NCBI RefSeq assembly: GCF_900186615.1
Contig: NZ_LT896588.1
Location: 2,838,559-2,902,558 of the forward strand
Reading direction: 5' to 3'
Length of the DNA stretch: 64,000 nucleotides
Source of the DNA: Parabacteroides bouchesdurhonensis
Lineage (GTDB): Bacteria; Bacteroidota; Bacteroidia; Bacteroidales; Tannerellaceae
Made by a program: the position numbers and the translations under genes. Below the pieces are notes generated by a model, which was not told the origin of the DNA, did no database searches, and worked only from the letters and a program-made list of their open reading frames with translations. This document shows positions 25,842 through 35,043 of the stretch, piece by piece (the stretch's first letter is position 1; every line of letters starts with the position of its first letter).

Positions 25842-26264
25842 TTGTCGTTTCCGCAATTCCGGAAAGCAATAGAAAAGAGTGATAATAAACAGTTGATTAT
25901 TATGGAATGTGCCCTGTTTTTACGCCAGCCCGAACAGCAATCGAAAGAATGCTGGAGGAAGTTTTCGAAGCAATTTTTTAAGGTTTATAGAGAGGAGATT
26001 TTTGCTTATCTGGGGTATAGTCCGGAGGTGTTAGACGTGCAACGGACCGTTGTGAACAACAAGCAATTATTTCTGGCCGTGATGTCGGTATTATACCGCA
26101 CCGGAATGTATGAAGGGACAAAGGAGGAACTGGCCGGTTCGTTGTATGCCGTATTCAATACGGGCGACAAGTTTTCAACGCTTCTGCGATCTTTGTACGA
26201 CGATTTGGGTGAATATGAAGATGTTTTACAGTTTTTTAAGAGTTATAAAAAGTACGAATGTTGA
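25842..26264 (+). CDS. Hypothetical 140-aa protein
   Basis: A protein without a recognised family. It is mostly helical, with aromatic-rich FSKQFFKVYREEIFAYLGY near 46 and a C-terminal LRSLYDDLGEYEDVLQFF. The open frame starts with a TTG at 25842 preceded by GGGAGG; the first ATG is at 25902, and no ATG start near the 5' end fits, so the start is uncertain and the gene could be 5'-truncated. It stands just upstream of the replication-like block (winged-helix protein, DnaB, DnaG), whose members often travel with unknown small proteins. Confidence 0.45.
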   Translation: MSFPQFRKAIEKSDNKQLIIMECALFLRQPEQQSKECWRKFSKQFFKVYREEIFAYLGYSPEVLDVQRTVVNNKQLFLAVMSVLYRTGMYEGTKEELAGSLYAVFNTGDKFSTLLRSLYDDLGEYEDVLQFFKSYKKYEC

Positions 26265-26377
26265 GTTTTTAACTTATTAATCGGCTGAATGTGAGTTTGT
26301 CTTGTTTTGCTTTTTCTCATATTCCGCCTACTACGGCCGGAAGACGTTTGGAGGTACTTTTGCCGGTGAAAGGTAAA

Positions 26378-26485
26378 ATGATGTATCCCGAATTTGAAAA
26401 TTTTTTGCAGAAGCCTTTTTATGTATTAATTATTATATTATTAATTTTATATTATATAGGGTGGTACAAACGGTTGTCAAAGTAA
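26378..26485 (+). CDS. Small 35-aa membrane protein
   Basis: Starts at ATG 26378 with AAAGG 5 bp upstream and reads MMYPEFENFLQKPFYV, then one strong membrane helix (LIIILLILYYIGWY) and a basic RLSK tail. The open frame extends upstream to a GTG at 26291, but the ribosome binding site and composition favour the short form. The single-helix, positively ended form is typical of small membrane peptides; a toxin or membrane-regulator role is conceivable but unsupported. Confidence 0.4.
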   Translation: MMYPEFENFLQKPFYVLIIILLILYYIGWYKRLSK

Positions 26486-26591
26486 TGGATCGTAACCAGA
26501 CTAAATCTGTTGTGAATTATATAGTTAACTATGTCGAAAACTTGTCATTTTACCTGTCACGTTTTATTTAGTAACAAATAAGCCAAAAAAA

Positions 26592-27047
26592 ATGACAAAA
26601 CGAAAGGAAATGTTTACTTCCGACGTTCGGAAGTGTGGGTATCTCAATGTAGGCCGTAGTGAGTTGAAAGCTTTATTTTCGCCAAACTTGGAACTAAGGG
26701 AATTATCAAATGTTTTATTATGCGTTCAAACCTTTGCCAACTTTGGTGAAGGAGAGGTCTTTATAGGAGACTTTACTTATTTTTGCCATCGTGGAGAATG
26801 GATTACTTCACTCAAGGAAATAGCTTTACGGACGGGGGTGGAGCGCCGTCGTGTAAGTAAGCATTTGAACCGTTTGGAAAAACAAAATCTGCTACGTATA
26901 GAAACTTTGGGCAATTACAAACGCATTATTCTTGTTAATTATGGCAGCCTGGAACATGTTTCCAATGTTCCGGCAGATCAGGATATAAGCCTTTTTCAAA
27001 GTGCGTCCTCTTTGTATTCACCTTCACAAATGATAGGAGAGGCATAA
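26592..27047 (+). CDS. Winged-helix replication-associated protein
   Basis: A 151-residue protein with a helix-turn-helix in the middle (SLKEIALRTGVERRRVSKHLNRLEKQN-type region, about 77-103), preceded by a domain with FIGDFTYFCHRGEW. It resembles N-terminal winged-helix domains of replisome organisers and plasmid or phage initiators, and sits 4 bp ahead of dnaB. This suggests a role in loading the helicase or regulating the replication-like module. A specific family assignment is not possible from the sequence alone. Confidence 0.6.
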   Translation: MTKRKEMFTSDVRKCGYLNVGRSELKALFSPNLELRELSNVLLCVQTFANFGEGEVFIGDFTYFCHRGEWITSLKEIALRTGVERRRVSKHLNRLEKQNLLRIETLGNYKRIILVNYGSLEHVSNVPADQDISLFQSASSLYSPSQMIGEA

Positions 27048-27051
27048 GGAG

Positions 27052-28416
27052 ATGGAAAAGAATCAATTGATGTTGACAGAACAGGCAGTTATAGCCGGTT
27101 TGCTGAGCCGTCCGGGTTCGGTTTATGATGTGTCCGGCCGCTTGCGTGCGGAGATGTTCGGAAACCAAGACTTGGGATTTGTTTACCGTTCCATTCTTTC
27201 CTTGATGGACAAAGGGGTGGGAATAGATATGCTGACGGTGGAGAATGAAATGGAACGCTTGGATAAGGCGGCTTACGACCGCTTGAACGGTCTGTCGTTC
27301 CTGTCGGAAATGTTGGTGGCGGTTCGTACCGATCACCATATCGTGTGGCATGCCAACGAGATCGTCCGGAAGTATCTGCTTCGTTTCCTTTCCGCCAAAT
27401 TGCAGGAGAAACAACTGGCCGCTTCGCTGCCGGATGCGGAAGTGCCGGAACTTCTGAAGGGGATAGACGATGTGACCGACCGGGTGCGGAGTGAACTGGC
27501 TTCGGAGGCTTCTATTGAGGATGCCGGCAGTGTTGCTTTGCGGGTGCTGGAGATTTCGTATGGCAACCAGTGGAGGCGTGAACAGGGCGACGACAGTTGC
27601 ATCGCTACCGGATTGAGTGAGTATGACGCCTTGACAGGCGGTTTGTTTGAAGGCGAACTGACGGTACTGGCCGCCCGTCCTTCCATGGGAAAATCGGCCG
27701 TAGCTTTGTGGATGGCCTTGCGGGCGGCACGGAGCGGAAAAGCAGTCTCTTTCTTTAGCGTGGAGATGAGCAAGGATCAGATAGGTACGCGGTTGCTTTC
27801 CATGATAAGCGGTGTGGATTCCGCCTGTCTCCGCTATAAAGGGACGAATGAACAGGAGAGGGGGTTGCTGGGGAAGGCTCAGGAGGAGTTGGCACACCTG
27901 CCGCTCACTATCGAATATTGCGGCTCGGACACGATAGACGATATGCGCGCCAAAGCGATGATGCTGCATAAGCAGGGCAAACTGGACTTGCTTTTTATTG
28001 ATTATCTGAACCTGATAAACATAGGCGTTGCAAAGAACACGTTGCAGGAAACTACCGACCTGGCCTTGGGAAATATAGCCCGTAAGGCGAAGCTGATGGC
28101 GGAGGAGATGCAGGTGCCTGTCGTGTTGCTGGCGCAGCTGAACCGTGAGAGCGAGAAGCGTCCGGCTCCGCACTTCCCGGTGTTGAGCGATTTGCGTAAC
28201 TCGGGGGCTATCGAACAGGTGGCGGATGTGGTAACGTTCGTTTACCGTGCCGAGAAGTATAATATTACTTTCGACAAGAATACAAAGGAGGATCTGCGGG
28301 GCGTAGGGTTGTTGCTTCTTGCCAAGAATCGGAACGGGGCAACGGGGATTGCCAGATTCAGGTATAATCCGGCAATGAGTTGCCTTAGCGATTATTCTGC
28401 GTCACTTTTCTCTTGA
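27052..28416 (+). CDS. DnaB-like replicative helicase
   Basis: A 454-residue hexameric 5'-3' helicase of the DnaB family: N-terminal domain (about 1-100, EQAVIAGLLSRPGSVYDV) and RecA-like ATPase domain (about 170-450) with Walker A ARPSMGKSAVAL, ssDNA-binding and Walker B LLFIDYLNLI, and the arginine-finger region AQLNRESEKRP. The GC content and codon use are visibly higher than in the flanking capsule genes, which suggests a separate origin. It is a second DnaB-type protein in a capsule locus rather than the chromosomal copy, and is coupled to an upstream winged-helix protein and a downstream DnaG-like primase across a repeat array. Confidence 0.93.
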   Translation: MEKNQLMLTEQAVIAGLLSRPGSVYDVSGRLRAEMFGNQDLGFVYRSILSLMDKGVGIDMLTVENEMERLDKAAYDRLNGLSFLSEMLVAVRTDHHIVWHANEIVRKYLLRFLSAKLQEKQLAASLPDAEVPELLKGIDDVTDRVRSELASEASIEDAGSVALRVLEISYGNQWRREQGDDSCIATGLSEYDALTGGLFEGELTVLAARPSMGKSAVALWMALRAARSGKAVSFFSVEMSKDQIGTRLLSMISGVDSACLRYKGTNEQERGLLGKAQEELAHLPLTIEYCGSDTIDDMRAKAMMLHKQGKLDLLFIDYLNLINIGVAKNTLQETTDLALGNIARKAKLMAEEMQVPVVLLAQLNRESEKRPAPHFPVLSDLRNSGAIEQVADVVTFVYRAEKYNITFDKNTKEDLRGVGLLLLAKNRNGATGIARFRYNPAMSCLSDYSASLFS

Positions 28417-28430
28417 CTCAGAGTAATGTC

Positions 28431-29750
28431 ACTAAACAAAAACACCCTGCAATCAGGATGAGATGGCGGATCAAGTCCGCCAAGACAGGGAAGTTGGCTT
28501 TAGTTTCAAATAGCGTGTCATTGCGGGCTTGACCCGCAACCTCATACTAAACAAAAACACCCTGCAATCAGGATGAGATGGCGGATCAAGTCCGCCAAGA
28601 CAGGGAGGTTGGCTTTAGTTTCAAATAGCGTGTCATTGCGGGCTTGACCCGCAACCTCATACTAAACAAAAACACCCTGCAATCAGGATGAGATGGCGGA
28701 TCAAGTCCGCAAAGACAGGGAGGTTGGCTTTAGTTTCAAATAGCGTGTCATTGCGGGCTTGACCCGCAACCTCATACTAAACAAAAACACCCTGCAATCA
28801 GGATGAGATGGCGGATCAAGTCCGCCAAGACAGGGAGGTTGGCTTTAGTTTCAAATAGCGTGTCATTGCGGGCTTGACCCGCAACCTCATACTAAACAAA
28901 AACACCCTGCAATCAGGATGAGATGGCGGATCAAGTCCGCAAAGACAGGGAGGTTGGCTTTAGTTTCAAATAGCGTGTCATTGCGGGCTTGACCCGCAAC
29001 CTCATACTAAACAAAAACACCCTGCAATCAGGATGAGATGGCGGATCAAGTCCGCCAAGACAGGGAGGTTGGCTTTAGTTTCAAATAGCGTGTCATTGCG
29101 GGCTTGACCCGCAACCTCATACTAAACAAAAACACCCTGCAATCAGGATGAGATGGCGGATCAAGTCCGCAAAGACAGGGAGGTTGGCTTTAGTTTCAAA
29201 TAGCGTGTCATTGCGGGCTTGACCCGCAACCTCATACTAAACAAAAACACCCTGCAATCAGGATGAGATGGCGGATCAAGTCCGCCAAGACAGGGAGGTT
29301 GGCTTTAGTTTCAAATAGCGTGTCATTGCGGGCTTGACCCGCAACCTCATACTAAACAAAAACACCCTGCAATCAGGATGAGATGGCGGATCAAGTCCGC
29401 AAAGACAGGGAGGTTGGCTTTAGTTTCAAATAGCGTGTCATTGCGGGCTTGACCCGCAACCTCATACTAAACAAAAACACCCTGCAATCAGGATGAGATG
29501 GCGGATCAAGTCCGCCAAGACAGGGAGGTTGGCTTTAGTTTCAAATAGCGTGTCATTGCGGGCTTGACCCGCAACCTCATACTAAACAAAAACACCCTGC
29601 AATCAGGATGAGATGGCGGATCAAGTCCGCAAAGACAGGGAGGTTGGCTTTAGTTTCAAATAGCGTGTCATTGCGGGCTTGACCCGCAACCTCATACTAA
29701 ACAAAAACACCCTGCAATCAGGATGAGATGGCGGATCAAGTCCGCAATGA
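28431..29750. repeat. Tandem array of 115-bp REP/BIME-like units
   Basis: Eleven full copies (starts at 28431 plus multiples of 115, through 29581) and a partial twelfth copy from 29696 fill the 1.36-kb gap between dnaB and the primase. Each unit holds two REP-like hairpins in opposite orientation: GGCGGATCAAGTCCGCC (first at 28465-28481) and TGCGGGCTTGACCCGCA (28522-28538). From copy 2 to copy 11 a single base alternates strictly (GTCCGCC then GTCCGCA), so the true amplified unit is a 230-bp dimer. No ORF crosses the array. Confidence 0.97.
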
Positions 29751-29777
29751 CAGAGAAAATTGGCAATTGAAAAAATA

Positions 29778-30998
29778 ATGAGAGAAAACATAAAAACATA
29801 TTTGCTTCATGTCATACAAATAGAAGACGTTATTTCCCGCTATCTGCCATTATCAAAGGCCGGTAGCGGTGGAAAAACGTTGACTGGCCTCTGTCCCTTC
29901 CACGATGACCACCACCCATCGCTCCACGTTAATACGCGCGACGGCTACTATAAATGCTTTGCTTGCGGCGCGGGCGGGGATGCCTTTAAATTCGTGCAAG
30001 AGATGGAAAAATGCAGTTTCCCGGAAGCATTGAAGAAACTGGCAGGATGGTACGGACTGACGGATGACTGTTACGCTCCCGCCCTGCGGATTCCGAAACA
30101 CCGTGCTTCGGTGCAAAAAACGGTTGCCATGCCGGTAGCCAGTGTTGACCGGATACAATATTTGCTTCGCGACAACCGGATGATACAAGGTTGCCTGGCA
30201 GGATATACACACCCTAATCCACTGTTGGCGGATACATACCGCTCTTTCGGGATAGGTACGGCTCCCGATAGCTTGCCTCAGAGCTTCCGTTTCTTGCAAA
30301 GGCGTTTGGTCTTTCCTGTTCATAACGAACGGGGTGGACTGGTAGCGTTCTCCGGCCGTTATCAGGGAGATGCCAAAAAAGACGGGGTAGCGAAATATGT
30401 CAATTCGCCGGAGACAGCAGTATATCACAAAAGGGAAACGCTGTACGGGCTTTATCAGTCTGAAGAAGCAATTACCCGTCACGGATTTGCGTATATCACC
30501 GAAGGATATAAAGACGTGCTGGCCATGCACGCTGCCGGTTTCACCAATACCGTTGCGTTGTGCGGTACGGCATTTACGGACGAACAAGCCCTGTTGATCG
30601 GAAAATATACAAAGCAGGCCGTTGTTATGCTGGACGGCGATGCGGCAGGCCGTTCTGCTTCCGACAAAACGGCATTGAAACTGAAAGAACATGGTTTTAC
30701 GGTGGGGCAGGTATTCCTGCATCCCGAACAAGACCCGGATTCTCTGCTGGCTTCGTTGCCTGAAAATGATTTCCGCCATTATATCCGTCAGGTTACCCGT
30801 TATAGCCGTTTGGAGGCTTATGAACGTTCGCTGGCAGTCAGAGAATACGGGCTGTTGAAGCAGCTGCCGTTGGTCTTTACCGTAGAAGAACGTATCTCCC
30901 TTTTATCGGAGATTATGAAAGTAAGACGGCGTTTGGGCAAGGTAACGGATAAGTTGGAGCATGCGGCGGTAACAGTAATAGGAACATATAACAAATAA
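29778..30998 (+). CDS. Short DnaG-like primase (CHC2 zinc finger plus Toprim)
   Basis: A 406-residue primase that would make RNA primers. It has the CHC2 zinc-binding domain (LCPFHDDHHPSLHV and YKCFACGAGGDAF, about 35-70) and the core with Toprim motifs (ITEGYKDVLAMHAAG near 245, VVMLDGDAAGRSA near 290). Chromosomal DnaG is usually over 600 residues, so this copy lacks most of the C-terminal helicase-interaction domain. It lies directly after the repeat array; ATG 29778 is preferred over a TTG at 29760 that abuts the last repeat. GC-rich like dnaB, with which it forms a replication-like module. Confidence 0.88.
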   Translation: MRENIKTYLLHVIQIEDVISRYLPLSKAGSGGKTLTGLCPFHDDHHPSLHVNTRDGYYKCFACGAGGDAFKFVQEMEKCSFPEALKKLAGWYGLTDDCYAPALRIPKHRASVQKTVAMPVASVDRIQYLLRDNRMIQGCLAGYTHPNPLLADTYRSFGIGTAPDSLPQSFRFLQRRLVFPVHNERGGLVAFSGRYQGDAKKDGVAKYVNSPETAVYHKRETLYGLYQSEEAITRHGFAYITEGYKDVLAMHAAGFTNTVALCGTAFTDEQALLIGKYTKQAVVMLDGDAAGRSASDKTALKLKEHGFTVGQVFLHPEQDPDSLLASLPENDFRHYIRQVTRYSRLEAYERSLAVREYGLLKQLPLVFTVEERISLLSEIMKVRRRLGKVTDKLEHAAVTVIGTYNK

Positions 30999-31009
30999 TA
31001 TTGCAAATT

Positions 31010-31753
31010 ATGATTGTTGATGAAAAACGTAAAGTTCTTTATTTGCATAACCCAAAAACAGGGGGAACTTTTTTAAGAAATACTTATATTAATCAGTATG
31101 GTGAAACGGATGCTACAAAGTGGTGGGGCGTCTATGAAGAGACATATAATACAGACTTAGGCCATATTACTTATAAAGCAATCCCTCGTTTTATTCCGGA
31201 TTGGAAAGACTACCGGATTTATGTGATGGTTCGTAATCCTTATAATCGTTTTGTTTCATCATTGAAAGAGACTATCGATATGAAAGTGTGGAATGTATAT
31301 AGCCGTGAAATAATGAATCGGAAATTTTCATATATCTATGGTGCTGACTTTCGAGGCCTTTCAAAAACACAACAGTATAGTAAATGGATTAAGATGATGT
31401 TGCTTTATACGTTGAACTGGAATTATGAGAAAAGTATCCATTCATTGCTGACGATGGACCTCAAGCAACTCTGTCTTTGTTTGCAGTCATGGAGCTATTA
31501 TAAACAGGATCTGATTATCCGAAACAGACGGATGCCCTGGTTGAATCCGCAAGCTGATTTTATTGGAGAGAGAACAGAAGTTTTATATTACGAATTGCCG
31601 GAGGATTGGAAAAGATTGGAGAATGCTTTTGAGTTACAAGGCCTTGTAACTAATCTTTCTGTTCAGAAAGATTATGAATTGGATATTGAAATAAAAGAGA
31701 TTATACGCCAACTCTATTTTGAGGATTGGAATTTGTTTGACAAATACAGATAA
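31010..31753 (+). CDS. Sulfotransferase family protein (3 of 4)
   Basis: A 247-residue protein with the PAPS 5'-loop in YLHNPKTGGTFLRN (about 12-25) and the 3'-phosphate motif VMVRNPYNRFVSSLKE (about 74-89), the pattern of Sulfotransfer_2-like enzymes. It probably sulfates a capsule sugar. Not close in sequence to the other three sulfotransferases of the locus. It starts 11 bp after the primase stop and returns to the AT-rich composition of the capsule genes. ATG 31010 is preferred over the TTG at 31001. Confidence 0.8.
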   Translation: MIVDEKRKVLYLHNPKTGGTFLRNTYINQYGETDATKWWGVYEETYNTDLGHITYKAIPRFIPDWKDYRIYVMVRNPYNRFVSSLKETIDMKVWNVYSREIMNRKFSYIYGADFRGLSKTQQYSKWIKMMLLYTLNWNYEKSIHSLLTMDLKQLCLCLQSWSYYKQDLIIRNRRMPWLNPQADFIGERTEVLYYELPEDWKRLENAFELQGLVTNLSVQKDYELDIEIKEIIRQLYFEDWNLFDKYR

Positions 31754-31789
31754 GAGCAGGAAATGTTTAATGCATAAAGAAGATATATT

Positions 31790-32866
31790 ATGTTAACCGG
31801 TAATAGTTATAAGAGTGAATCTATGGATTCCGAGTTCTATGTACCTATCCCATTACCCTATAAAGACCGTCCGGTAGGGGTAAGCGGCTTGATGCGCGTA
31901 AAAGATGAAGAAGAGTATGTGGAGGCTTCCATCGACTCGGTGATAGATGTGTTGGACGAGCTGATAATCTGTTATCAGGAATGTTCGGACGATACTCCGA
32001 ACATTTTGAAGCGTAAACAACAAGAATATCCTGACAAGATCAAACTCTATTATTATGCGCCTACAGTATATGCCCATAACCTGACGCCGGAAGAGTATGA
32101 GTATGCCTATAATTTGCCGGACGATTCGCCGAATTTATTGAGTGGCTATTACAATTATACATTATCGAAAGCTACTTACCGGTATGCCGTAAAGATAGAT
32201 GCCGACCAGATCTATTTTACGGATGAAATGAAACAATTGTGTGACGCTTACCGGTCGGATAAAAAGATGAAATTATCCTGGCAGGAAAAGTTGGCAGGAA
32301 AATGCTTGCCACCCCCTAGCATGTTATTCACATGGAAAAAAAGAGTATGTATACATTTCCTGTCTCTTATAGGTAATTTCGAGACTTATTATTGGCAGTT
32401 TGTATTAAAGACAATAACCAATGAAAAATGTATTGCTTTTTTGAGTGGTATCCAACTGCATCGGATAGGTGAAGAATTATTTGCAGGGACGGGTGACAGA
32501 TATGGAGGAAAAGCTAGTTTTTATAACGGAACAGAAGATCTTTGTTTCTTTGAGATAACTTCTGATACTTATTATTATTTAGGTCGTGGATCTAGTTTTT
32601 GCCATTCACTTATTGAAGCATTTTACATAGGAAATGGTATGAGGTTATATGCCGGATTTATGTGGTTTCATATGCGCGGCTGCAAAAAAGCCTTTATAAA
32701 ATACAATGTAAAACTTAAACCGGTCTCTTATGAATGGTTTAAGCGCGTTTCGTCTCAAAAGTTAAAACATACCGGTATTGGAGCATTTTCAAAAAAGTAT
32801 GAGGTCTATTTCTCGTTTTTTCATGATTATTTTAAATTACCGGATATCCATAAAATTATAAAATAA
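31790..32866 (+). CDS. GT2-like glycosyltransferase
   Basis: A 358-residue protein with a GT-A-like N-terminal domain: GVSGLMRVKDEEEYVEASID near 28, VIDVLDELIICYQECSDDT near 50 and KIDADQIYFTDEM (DXD) near 134. The rest shows no familiar motif. It is likely a capsule glycosyltransferase of the group that begins with a short MRVKDE motif (similar to LPS core enzymes). Acceptor and donor are unknown. It lies 8 bp before the next GT2. Confidence 0.72.
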   Translation: MLTGNSYKSESMDSEFYVPIPLPYKDRPVGVSGLMRVKDEEEYVEASIDSVIDVLDELIICYQECSDDTPNILKRKQQEYPDKIKLYYYAPTVYAHNLTPEEYEYAYNLPDDSPNLLSGYYNYTLSKATYRYAVKIDADQIYFTDEMKQLCDAYRSDKKMKLSWQEKLAGKCLPPPSMLFTWKKRVCIHFLSLIGNFETYYWQFVLKTITNEKCIAFLSGIQLHRIGEELFAGTGDRYGGKASFYNGTEDLCFFEITSDTYYYLGRGSSFCHSLIEAFYIGNGMRLYAGFMWFHMRGCKKAFIKYNVKLKPVSYEWFKRVSSQKLKHTGIGAFSKKYEVYFSFFHDYFKLPDIHKIIK

Positions 32867-32874
32867 ATAACAGA

Positions 32875-33903
32875 ATGAGTAGAGTTGACGTGTCAATTAT
32901 TTTATCAGTTTATAACCGGGAAAAATATCTTTGTAAATGTTTGGATTCCATATTGTATCAGTCGTTTACCGATTGGGAGTGTCTGGTAGTGGACGACGGT
33001 TCAACAGATGGTTGCTCTGCTATTGCTGAAGAATATGCAAAGAAAGACAGCCGTTTTAGAATTTTCCATCAGGAAAACGGAGGAGTATCCGCAGCCCGGA
33101 ATAGGGGATTGGATCATGCTACAGGGAAATATATATCATTTGTAGACAGCGATGATTTTATTGACATTGATTATTTGCGAGCGCTGTATGAAAGGATGAC
33201 GACAAACGGTTTATCTATGGGTGGCTTGAAGGTTTCTCATTTAAATGGAGAAATGCAAGAGAGGCTACCAATAGCGGATTGTTTTTTAGTAGATAGAACC
33301 AATGAACAAAAGCTGACGGATTTATATGATTCATGGTTGTTATATGCTCCTGTTTGTAAATTATATGATCGTAATTTAATTGAAGCCAATGGACTTCGTT
33401 TCTGTAAAGAAATCAATTATGGAGAAGATGTCGTTTTTAATTTTACCTATTTACTGTATGTAGATACAATATCTGTCGTTCAGAAGCTGCTTTATAATGT
33501 GGTTAAAGTTGAAAATTCATTATCTTATATAGGCAAAGTATCTCCGATGCGGGTACATAATGCAAACTTTGAGGCTGTTGTTAGATTTTATAAAACGAAG
33601 AATATATTAGGTGAATATAGCAAAAATATTATAGGAGGACGTTATTTCTTTTGGACTTGGATGATGTGTAGATCTGTCCTTCGTAAACATGGTGAAATGT
33701 CTTTCGCTGAAAGATATAGATATTTAGCTGATGCAATGAGTGAAATAAATAAAGAATATTTATTTAATAGTCTGAAGGGGTACTTTCTTTATAGCTTATT
33801 ATTGAAATCGCCGTTGTCCGTTTTTCTCTATTTTGAAATAGCGTATTTATGCTATAAATTAACAGGAAAGTTAAGTGCTGAGTTTATGAATGTGGGATTA
33901 TGA
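32875..33903 (+). CDS. Glycosyltransferase family 2
   Basis: A 342-residue GT-A enzyme with SIILSVYNREKYL at the start, VVDDGSTDGCSAIAEEY near 40 and FVDSDDFIDIDYL (DXD) near 96; YAPVCKLYDR and NYGEDVVFNFTYL follow in the acceptor half. Paralogue of 14150 and 35044. The next gene starts inside its stop (ATGA), so both belong to one transcription unit. Confidence 0.9.
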   Translation: MSRVDVSIILSVYNREKYLCKCLDSILYQSFTDWECLVVDDGSTDGCSAIAEEYAKKDSRFRIFHQENGGVSAARNRGLDHATGKYISFVDSDDFIDIDYLRALYERMTTNGLSMGGLKVSHLNGEMQERLPIADCFLVDRTNEQKLTDLYDSWLLYAPVCKLYDRNLIEANGLRFCKEINYGEDVVFNFTYLLYVDTISVVQKLLYNVVKVENSLSYIGKVSPMRVHNANFEAVVRFYKTKNILGEYSKNIIGGRYFFWTWMMCRSVLRKHGEMSFAERYRYLADAMSEINKEYLFNSLKGYFLYSLLLKSPLSVFLYFEIAYLCYKLTGKLSAEFMNVGL

Positions 33904-35033
33904 AAATACAGCATGTTATTACCTCTATGGGGATGAATTGGGGCGGACCGGCGTTGACTACATTGCTTGTGGTACGAGGGCTTCGGAATATACATATAGA
34001 TGCAAGTATATTGACTTATGGCGTAGGAGATGGAGATAAACCTGTATCCGGTGAGGATTTTATTGTTAGCCTTCCTTCTCTCTCGGCTTGGCAACAAACT
34101 GCCGGCTGGTCCTTACCTATGAAAAAAGCTTTAAAGAAAACGTCGCCGGATATTTATCATATACAAGGGCTTTGGCAGTATCCTATCTATGAAACAGCCC
34201 GGGTAGCGCAAAGAAAGAATACTCCGTATATTATTACGTTACACGGGCAATTATACCCTCAGGCTTTGGTTCTTTCGTCGCTAAAGAAGAAGATTGCGCT
34301 GTCGTTGTTTCAGAGGCGTCAGTTGCAGCAGGCAGCCTGTATTCATGCTACGTGTATGGAAGAATATCGTTATTACCGCGCTTTGGGCTTTACGAATCCG
34401 GTAGCCGTTGTGCCTAATCCGATAGATTGCAATGAATATCCTTTGTATTCGCGTACCGATAATATAAAGCGGGTTGGGTATTTGGGACGTATCCATCCTC
34501 GTAAAAATATACATCGCTTGATTGATGTATGGGCTCGTTTAGAGATAGAAGACGGAGTGCTTCTGATTATGGGCGACGGAGATGCGGCTTATTTAGAGCT
34601 GCTGCATGAAAAAGTACGTAAACTGGAACTTCGGAATGCGTTCTTTACAGGGTTTGTGAAAGGGGAGAAGAAACAGCAATTGCTGGCTTCTTTGTCGTGT
34701 CTGGTTGTTCCTAGTGATTTTGAGAATTTTGGTATGATCATACCGGAGGCTTTATTGCAAAATGTTCCGGTAATAGCCTCCACCGGTACTCCCTGGGAAG
34801 AACTTAATACCTATAACTGCGGCTGGTGGGTGGATAATGATGCGGATACTTTGGTAAATACGCTTCATGAAGCTTTATCATTGAATGAGGATACCCGTTA
34901 CGAAATGGGTAACCGGGGAAGGGAGTTAATGCTGCAAAAATATTCAATGGAAACAATTTCTATTCAAATGAAACAAATGTATGACTGGGCAATCGGTAAT
35001 ACGTCTAAACCTGAGTTTATATTTGTAGATTAG
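33900..35033 (+). CDS. Glycosyltransferase family 4
   Basis: A 377-residue GT-B retaining transferase. The N-terminal acceptor domain starts KIQHVITSMGMNWGGPA, and the C-terminal nucleotide-sugar domain begins with VGYLGRIHPRKNIHRLI near 198 and carries the family E-x7-E region in PSDFENFGMIIPEALLQNVP near 275. Acts in capsule repeat assembly at the cytoplasmic face. Donor unknown. The start overlaps the preceding stop by 4 bp. Confidence 0.9.
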   Translation: MKIQHVITSMGMNWGGPALTTLLVVRGLRNIHIDASILTYGVGDGDKPVSGEDFIVSLPSLSAWQQTAGWSLPMKKALKKTSPDIYHIQGLWQYPIYETARVAQRKNTPYIITLHGQLYPQALVLSSLKKKIALSLFQRRQLQQAACIHATCMEEYRYYRALGFTNPVAVVPNPIDCNEYPLYSRTDNIKRVGYLGRIHPRKNIHRLIDVWARLEIEDGVLLIMGDGDAAYLELLHEKVRKLELRNAFFTGFVKGEKKQQLLASLSCLVVPSDFENFGMIIPEALLQNVPVIASTGTPWEELNTYNCGWWVDNDADTLVNTLHEALSLNEDTRYEMGNRGRELMLQKYSMETISIQMKQMYDWAIGNTSKPEFIFVD

Positions 35034-35043
35034 AAATAAACGC

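Noticed and set aside
26935-28173. 412-aa minus-strand ORF opposite dnaB
   Set aside because: It is a shadow in the GC-rich DnaB coding frame, has no family features and no start context. The plus-strand DnaB has clear Walker motifs.
28431-29750. CRISPR array at the 115-bp repeats
   Set aside because: The period is 115 bp with near-identical full units and no unique spacers; there are no cas genes. It is a REP/BIME-like tandem array.
29853-30779. 308-aa minus-strand ORF opposite the primase
   Set aside because: It lies in the antisense frame of the CHC2/Toprim primase and shows no protein-like motifs.
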